Positions 57,618 to 64,000 of a stretch of DNA of 64,000 nucleotides are shown here, piece by piece. The DNA is from Amyloporia xantha (Eukaryota; Basidiomycota; Agaricomycetes; Polyporales; Adustoporiaceae), in NCBI GenBank assembly GCA_036971615.1, contig JAYKKR010000005.1, positions 1,240,001 to 1,304,000 of the forward strand, written 5' to 3'. Numbering within the stretch: position 1 is the stretch's first letter; each line of letters begins with the position of its first letter. The translations under genes and the position numbers were made by a program. The notes below the pieces were generated by a model that worked only from the letters and a program-made list of their open reading frames with translations, was not told the origin of the DNA and ran no database searches.

Positions 57618-59834
57618 TCATACAAGCATGCCCGCAATGCCAGCGGCTTGCAACGTACTTTAGCAACGTATGATCAGTAGTTGGTGGACAGTGAGGTTAG
57701 GATACTCACGAAATAAATCCGCAGATCATGGCAGAGGTAGCGATGCGCGCAATGACCTTCGCCTGAGTGGGCGCAAGAGCGCTGAGCACACCGACTTGAA
57801 TACCGAGCGATCCGAGGTTAGCAAAACCACAGAGTGAATAGGACGCGATAGTAAATGCGCGCTGCGAGAGAGGGTTGTCACTATGCATTATAGCGCGCAA
57901 ATCTGTCGGGTGTCAGAGAAATCTGCTGCGGCCCTGCGGACACAATGGATACATACCGGTGTAGCCAACAAATTCGTTGGCAATGAGCTTGGTCGCTAGG
58001 AGTTCTGCGACACGGAGGATCTCATTGCGGGGTACGCCGATGAAGAAGGTAATGGGATAGAAGATGTAACGTAGAATGAGCTGAAGGGTAAGTGCGTGGA
58101 ATCCGAACCCCCGGCCTATCCAAGTAAGAAGGCCATTGACACAGGCCACCAGGGATACGACGGTCAAGACATTTGCCCTGCAGTTGACGAGCATCAGCAG
58201 TCAAGAATGATTCGATGAAAAAGTACTCACAGGATCTGGCCCGCGACGATCACACCAAACATGGCACCCTGACTGAATGCGTGTAGCGCATTCGCCGGCT
58301 TGTTCTTCTCTGCATCGGAGCCTCGGTCGATGGTGACATGTCCACGAGTAACGGGTTCGTCAACCTCGGGCATGCGCATCTTGCTGATGGCAATGGAGGC
58401 TGGGATACTCATGACGGAAGCGGTGACGAGGTTCTGGGGAGGAACACCGAGATTGATGTATGCGATGAGTACGGAACCAGAAATGGTAGAGAATCCGGAA
58501 GTCATCGTCAGGTGAAGCTCAGACGGTGTCATCAGGTCGACGTAGGGCTTCACCAGACAGGCGGATTCACCCTGGCCAATAAAGGGGGATGCTGACGCGA
58601 TGACTGCTTCTGCACCAGAGACGTTCATAAGTTTGAAGAATACCCAGGCGCTGTGTGAGGTAGCATATAAGAAAGGAGAAACCACATGTATATATTTGAC
58701 GACATACAAGCCCTTCAGTAGCCATTGCATGACGCCCAGGTAGTACATCATCTGCACGAAGGCGATGAAGAAGATGATGGCGGCCAGCTAATGGTCGTGT
58801 GACAGGCGTCAGTCGCGCATCAAACCAATGGAGTCAACATATGCGCACCGTGTTGACGAAGAACCAATCCTTAGCGACAGTTGCGGCATCAAAGAAGAAC
58901 TCAGCACCGGCTTGGGACTGAGACAGAAAATCGGACGCCAGAAGAGCAATCCACTTGAAGATCGAAAAACCGGCGCCGGACTTAAGCACAAACATCGCAA
59001 TGGCTTGTTGAATGAACAGGCCGACAATAACAGTGGGCCTGATGAATACCACAAATCAGGCCCCTGCCGTAAGACACCTGGTGCTATCGAACGTACCATG
59101 GGACTTGGGAACGGTGTGCCGATGTCAACCAGAAGCAAAACTGGAATACGAAAAGGCCTAGCACAGAGATAGCACGGTCACCATAGTTGGTGTTCTAGAT
59201 GGTATTTGCGTTGTCAGCAATCTTCATCGGGCGGCGAGTATAATAGAACATACACCCTGCAACTTGAAACCGAAGGCAGAGCCGAAAACAGCGGCAAGAA
59301 GACACAACCAACCGATGGTCAAACGAATTTGTCTGGGTAGTTTGTACCATGGCTCCTGAACACAAGGCACCCATACAGTCCTGACCGGATCGGTAACGAC
59401 ATGATTTGGAATCCAGCGAAAGGCAATGACACTATTGCCGGATGATCCTCTTCAGAACTACGCGCATATACCCACTCTATGCTTTACTCACACGAGGAAA
59501 AACCACGCCCAGAATGTCTGTACGATCCTGGTAGTTGGTAGCACCAAGTTACAAATTTTGTGATTGAATCAAAAGCTCTCTGCACGCACCATCTATGCCG
59601 GGTATTTTTGAGGATGGTTGAAGTAATCCACCAGCCGAGAATTGCCCCAGCTAGCCCAAGCAAGACTACCAATCGTAATCTGGCATACCATAGAGCACGA
59701 ATCGCGCTGCGGCCCTCCTCGTCGTCAACTGCATCGTTCGTAAGCTGAACCTCGGGATCAGACTGCTTTTCCTTGGACATGGAATCTGTGCTGGAACGCG
59801 ACATTTTCCGCTCAACTGTGACCGACGGCTCCAT
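57618..59834 (-). CDS. Concentrative nucleoside transporter (CNT family)
   Basis: Roughly 560 residues, polytopic plasma-membrane symporter for nucleosides. The hydrophilic N-terminus ([20 protein letters not shown]) is followed by helices such as [17 protein letters not shown] and [18 protein letters not shown]. Core motifs: [60 protein letters not shown] (the substrate-site GQ.E motif), [34 protein letters not shown]. The last exon, 57657-57618, encodes [12 protein letters not shown]; it is joined through a strong GTGAGT donor at about 57704. Without that intron the frame would stop at 57706. An in-frame TAG upstream forces the start to the ATG at 59834, unless an earlier exon exists. Several exons are small, so the exact length is approximate. 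Confidence 0.88.
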
Positions 59835-60336
59835 TGTTTTCGATGGTTCCGAGAGATGAACACTGCCCACGGGTGACTATTCGAGCGAGCTCGAGAGGAG
59901 GACGGTCGGAAGCAAGGGCAGACGAGCGCGAAGAAACATCCCCGCCTGCCTGATAATATACGTCGCTCTTGGCTCTGGAGCGCAGATTGACAAGCACCAT
60001 GCGGTACATCAAAAAAAGAATGAGACACCACTGCAATCAGCTGTGATGGGCGTCATCCAGCGAACCATGTTCCGTTATCTCACCCCGGTGACAGCTAAGT
60101 CCAGAACGGAAGGCCCCTCGCCGAGCAAGTGTGCACAGGTGGTGTTTGTCGGAGACTGGAAATTGTATTACATAATGAAGATTTTCCTATATCACAAGGC
60201 AATTTTGACCTCTGATATGCTGCCCTTTTTGCCTATTCTGGATTTAGGGAATTACTTGAAAATGATAAATATGACGTTTATTCAACTCCGACAAACAGCG
60301 CCTGTGCACATATTTTCTGGGAGGGGCCCTGCGTTC
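59835..60336. other. 5' flank of the nucleoside transporter gene
   Basis: Upstream region of the transporter up to the hAT insertion. It contains the possible upstream frame MVLVNLRSRAKSDVYYQAGG, which I could not link to the gene. Confidence 0.5.
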
Positions 60337-60951
60337 CAGTGTTGGCACTGACCTGGTCATGACCGGGTCTGACCCCGTCATGACCGGGTCAAACCCCAAA
60401 AGGTCAGAAGGGTCAAGGGTCAAGGCGTGACCTCGGGGTTCATGCCCGAGTGGCACGACCCGAGCTGCAACTGCTTGCACTGTTTGCTCGATTGATGGCA
60501 GTCTTCGTTCTCATTTTTGAAGATGTCTACTCTATAATGTAGTAATAAAAATCATGAATAAGTTCCATATTCAATAGAGGCTTATGTATGCTTATAGAAA
60601 GCATCTGTGGCATGTAGCTTCGATATTACTAGCCGAAATGAAGATGACATGGCAGCACCCAAGCAGTCATCAGCGGAAGTATTCACAAGCTGCTTAGGTG
60701 CAATGAGCTCTCCAGCAGCAGCGCGTTTGATCATCTATAGCTATGAGTCTCTGTCTGACGCCGTACTCGATGTTTTGCCCGGGTCGGAGAGTCCAACAGC
60801 GCTGGAGACAGTCGCACGTGCAGCCAAGTGCAGCCTATGCGGGTCACTCACGTGCTGACCCTTGACCTTTGTCTGACCCCCGGGTCAGACCTCGTCAAGG
60901 GTCATGACCCCGTCAAAGGTCAGGGGGTCAGGCGTGACCCTGCCAACACTG
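60337..60951. mobile_element. Non-autonomous hAT element (615 bp) with 8-bp target duplication
   Basis: Terminal inverted repeats CAGTGTTGGCA at 60337-60347 and 60941-60951, perfect over 11 bp. The flanking 8-bp direct repeats CTGCGTTC at 60329-60336 and 60952-60959 are the hallmark of hAT insertion. Subterminal zones (about 60350-60470 and 60855-60940) are packed with GGGTCA/TGACCC words in both orientations, as expected of transposase-binding arrays. The centre is AT-rich with no credible transposase; the 84-codon frame at 60607-60858 has no known motif. Confidence 0.88.
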
Positions 60952-61414
60952 CTGCGTTCTGGACTTAGCTGGAAAAGCTACATGTACGATCGAGCTCTCA
61001 ACGCTGTTCCCGACCGTGATCGCAATGCGCCTCGTGCAGAAATACTAAGATACATATAGGGCTCTGCCACCTTCCAGCTACATCTGCATGGTCTCACGAG
61101 GGAAATGCCAGGCTGACAATATGGACGAGTAAAAATAATAGGGCATATCTTCCCTAAGGGATACGCTCCCCGCGCTCGTCACGCGGTCCTCGAAGACGCG
61201 GATGTATTTGATATGCGACTTATCATTGGCAGTTGGTGCATCGCCGCAGCCTTTCTACGACCGACGTCGCCTGGACACTTCTACCGGCCGTAGAATCAAT
61301 ACAGCATATCTGTCTGAGGTAGAAGTACCGTATCCCGTAAGTGTCAGGTATCAGAAGAACATGCATTGTGCCTGGACTTGCAGCCGAAAGCACATACCTT
61401 ATGTGGCCTACAGG
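60952..61414. other. Intergenic, 3' side of the WD40 gene
   Basis: From the right hAT duplication to the WD40 stop. No gene seen. Confidence 0.5.
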
Positions 61415-62875
61415 CTACACCTTCAACGCCTTGATCGACTTGCCCATCGCGATCGCGAGCCATTCACCCGGCGCGGTCGAGTGACCTGTGTTCATTGTCA
61501 TACCTGCAATTTGGGGCGACCATGCAAGATTGGTGATCTCGCTTGGCCCTGTGTACGCCATGACGGGGTCCGCAACGATGCGTTTTTTCATGTCTGGGCG
61601 CGGTGAGCTCAAACCGGAGCTCGCATTTCGTGGGGAGGATGAAGGGACTTGTGTATGAGGAGAGAGATCCCAGAGCAACAGTTGGCAGTCGTCACCTTTG
61701 AGGATGGAGTCAGCATAAACGGCGTAAGAACTGCACCAATGACGGGAAATACGGAAATACCTGCAGTCGCCAAGAGAGGACTTGCTGTCGAGCTCCAGCC
61801 GAGCGCATTCACCTGGGACCGATGCGCCCTTAGCTCTATGACAGGTTGTCCTGGACTCCGCATGTCCAGAATCTGAATATCTGAGCCATCCATGTGGAAT
61901 GTTGACATGTAATTTGAGTCCCCTGGATTAAACGCTATTCGCAGCAATGGTGAGGTGGGTGGACGCGCAGAAGAGGAAGGAGAAGCAGTTGGCATTGGGA
62001 GGTTCTTTGGTGCTGGCGTCTCGTACAGGATGGTGGAATGCTCGAGGCTGCGCAGGTCGAACGCGCGTAAGCTCCCATCAGCACCAACGGACACGAAGAT
62101 GTCGGTCGATCCGGGCAGCCACGCCACATCGTACACCTCGCGGTCGTGCGCAATGAGCTGCGTGATAGCCGTCGACGTGTCGATGTTCCACACCGTGCAC
62201 GTCGTGTCGATCGACGACGTGACGACGAGACTCGGCGCCTTCTCGTTCCACGAAAAGTTGGTCAGCGGTGCCCCCGTCGAGTGGGTTTGCATCTTGCTCT
62301 GCTATATCGCCGTGCACTCCGTGAGCACAAGCCCGGCCGAAGACAGTGAGCAGCGGTACGCACGCCAGAGAGAGCCGTCTTCAGAGTCAGTCGGTGGCCG
62401 CTCGTGCTCGGCTGTCGACCCACGTACGCCGACGCCGTCGGCGACGCATCGCTCGAATACTCCCACACCCTCAGCGCATCGCCCGTCGTCGCCAGCAGCT
62501 CGGACGACGGAGACACCTGTTGACTCCATGCATAGCCCGCCGCTGACGCCGGCTGCCATTGCAGGCTCGTCGCTGGATATCCATGATGTGCATCTACCAG
62601 CGTCACGAAGTCAGGATACTCCGTATAGTCATCCTCGACCAACACCCGCTCGTCTTGCAAGCCCACGATCGCGATTCGATTCCGGTAGTCCTCCGTCAGC
62701 GACGCGATTCCAAGGCGAAATGCTGATCGCGGCCGCGGTTGCTGTCCCGGCGCGACAGTCTTGCACCAGTCAAGGGCATATACGGGCCCTGATTTCCTTG
62801 AGTTTCACAGGCGGGTGCGATTCACGACCGTTACTCACATGGCGCCTCGTATTGTAGCAAAGTTGTCTGGGTCAT
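61415..62875 (-). CDS. WD40 protein, DCAF7/WDR68 (AN11/TTG1) family
   Basis: 427 residues. Exons: 62875-62839, 62788-62364, 62301-61761, 61695-61415. Beta-propeller scaffold; relatives bind DYRK kinases and DDB1-CUL4 ligases in animals and act in clock or pigment control in plants. Start MTQTTLLQYEAP joined to WPVYALDWCK, as in DCAF7. Propeller blades: FRLGIASLTEDYRNRIAIVG, SSELLATTGDALRVWEY, SLVVTSSIDTTCTVWNIDTS, TQLIAHDREVYDVAWLPGS, VSVGADGSLRAFDLRSLEHS, DIQILDMRSPGQPVIELRAH, DDCQLLLWDLS. It ends with the AYTGPSEITNLAWSP blade. Two short Ser/Pro inserts lengthen loops compared with the human protein (about 340 residues). Single-copy housekeeping-type gene. Confidence 0.93.
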
Positions 62876-63415
62876 CGCGACCTGCGACAGGCGCGATGCT
62901 TTCCAAGGGGATCTTGTGGATATTCGTTTCCGATGCGTGATGGGCTACTATCCGTTGAAAACACGATGATGAGGCCAGTGCAACTTTCGATAGTCTGGAA
63001 AGCAGGGCAATGTTGTGAAAGGTTCACAAATAAACTCGGACCTTGCTTACGCGCTCCTGTGCGCGTAGATGGATATCACGTGCAAAATATTCAAGCGTTT
63101 ATGCAATTGGCCAGGTATCTAGATCTCTGAAACGGTGACATTTGCATTTGAAACGCTCACATCCAATTATTAAATACAGGAAATGTAGACTTGCATTGGC
63201 TGATTGATGGATAGGAGACTAACGCAAACCGAGCTGTATGAAAAAGCATGCATTGCGTAGTGATTGGGAAAGGAACAAATAATGTATGATACAATAAGCG
63301 TTACAGCAAATGTGAGCGTGAGTAGGTCATTAAAGAGATCATTACGCCTGATACATGATATACAACAGCGAGCCAGCCCAGAGGAAGAGGAAATCAAGAG
63401 ACCCGCATGGCATGC
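62876..63415. other. Intergenic, WD40 promoter and MFS 3' side
   Basis: About 540 bp; no gene seen. Confidence 0.5.
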
Positions 63416-64000
63416 CTATGCATGTCCCGCTCCTCCCGGTGAATAGTGTTTTTCGCCAACCGCGCCCTCGTGCTCGTACAATGGTGGAAGATCCGCGACC
63501 TTCATGCGGAAGAAGTACTTCTTGATATTGTGTGGCAGCGCCTTGAGCTGGTAAGCCGCGTGCGTATGTGATGGCACGGAGAACACCTGGTCGAGTTCTT
63601 CGAGTGATAGTGCTTTCGTTTCGGGGACAAACAGCAGGATCATGATGAAGCCGAAGACGTTCCACGCCGCATACCATCCGAACGCTCCCTGTGGCTTGAA
63701 CGCGCCGAGCAATGGCGGGAAGGTGATAGCGATAATGAAGTTGCTGAAGGAGGCAAGATTAGCGATGAGAGAAGATCCGACTGAAGGCAAGTACTCACAA
63801 GAACCACAGGACAGCGGTCGAGAAGGACATGCCGATATCACGGACATACAACGGGTAGGCCTCAGCAGAGTACGTGAATGGGACAGGCCCTTCTCCGGGC
63901 GAGTACGCAATCGTGTAAAGGTAGATGCCCAAAGCGACAACGGCCAACTGAGCGTTGCCTTTTGGAATGTAGAACGAAAATCCGGTCATGAGCAGGAAGA
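63416..64000 (-). CDS. MFS sugar transporter, C-terminal part (window edge)
   Basis: Last part of a 12-helix sugar/H+ symporter-type carrier; the 5' end lies beyond base 64000. Exons: 64000-63799 and 63743-63416, with a 55-bp intron. It shows NAQLAVVALGIYLYTIAYSP, GPVPFTYSAEAYPLYVRDIG (the sugar-transporter PESP-like loop region after helix 10), and FNFIIAITFPPLLGAF. FGWYAAWNVFGFIMILLFVP and then ETKALSLEELDQVFSVP follow; the ETK..LEELDQVF signature marks the end of helix 12. The tail is cytosolic (NIKKYFFRMKVADLPPLYEH). Substrate cannot be deduced from this piece. Confidence 0.92.

Noticed and set aside
60607..60858. 84-codon frame inside the hAT element
   Set aside because: No hAT dimerisation or catalytic motif. 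The element is too short for a transposase.
61955..62857. 300-codon plus-strand frame over the WD40 gene
   Set aside because: Antisense to exons of the DCAF7-like gene; composition is Arg/Ser-rich and unlike any family.

Overview
The window looks like nuclear DNA of a filamentous basidiomycete, most likely an Agaricomycete (possibly a polypore). Genes are dense on both strands and cut by many short introns, mostly about 50-65 bp with GT..AG ends. The protein families fit a wood- or litter-associated mushroom: secreted Cys-rich 'glycopeptide' proteins, an A1 aspartic protease, an SSU1-type sulfite pump, an Nha1-type antiporter, and a GATA factor with a DUF1752 domain. Gene structures were rebuilt by hand from open frames, splice sites and family conservation; where I worked out every exon, the spliced lengths are multiples of three.

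Layout. 1-1764: 3' part of the pre-mRNA cleavage endonuclease YSH1/CPSF73. 2.5-8.0 kb: two tandem secreted glycopeptide-family genes separated by a 1.4-kb decayed pogo-like transposon. 8.5-13.5 kb: PH-Sec7 Arf-GEF. 13.9-17.6 kb: AreA/Gat1-like GATA factor. 17.6-22.7 kb: about 5 kb with no gene I can support. 22.7-24.2 kb: secreted aspartic protease. 25.8-27.4 kb: signal peptide peptidase. 27.9-32.1 kb: two tandem TDT/SSU1-type transporters. 32.6-35.7 kb: type II PI 4-kinase. 35.8-38.4 kb: Tat-SF1/Cus2 splicing factor and a 21-kDa complex I subunit. 38.8-45.5 kb: two tandem Na+(K+)/H+ antiporters. 46.0-46.9 kb: ribosomal protein uS5 (RPS2). 47.7-49.1 kb: a protein of unknown function. 49.9-51.0 kb: ornithine decarboxylase antizyme with a programmed +1 frameshift. 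51.5-55.8 kb: two small uncertain genes and a DUF1771-Smr protein whose intron holds a 1,047-bp foldback transposon. 56.4-57.1 kb: mitochondrial-type J-protein. 57.6-59.8 kb: concentrative nucleoside transporter. 60.3-61.0 kb: a non-autonomous hAT element. 61.4-62.9 kb: DCAF7/WDR68-like WD40 protein. 63.4-64.0 kb: C-terminal part of an MFS sugar transporter cut by the window edge.

Most genes are conserved housekeeping functions with no operon-like logic. Three local tandem duplications (glycopeptide, sulfite pump, antiporter) and three DNA transposons from different families, with readable target-site duplications, are the dynamic parts. The clearest molecular curiosities are the antizyme recoding site (TTT TGA C at 50177-50183) and the transposon that sits wholly inside a 59-bp host intron. 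I found no CRISPR array, no credible tRNA or rRNA gene, and no evidence of an entirely new system.
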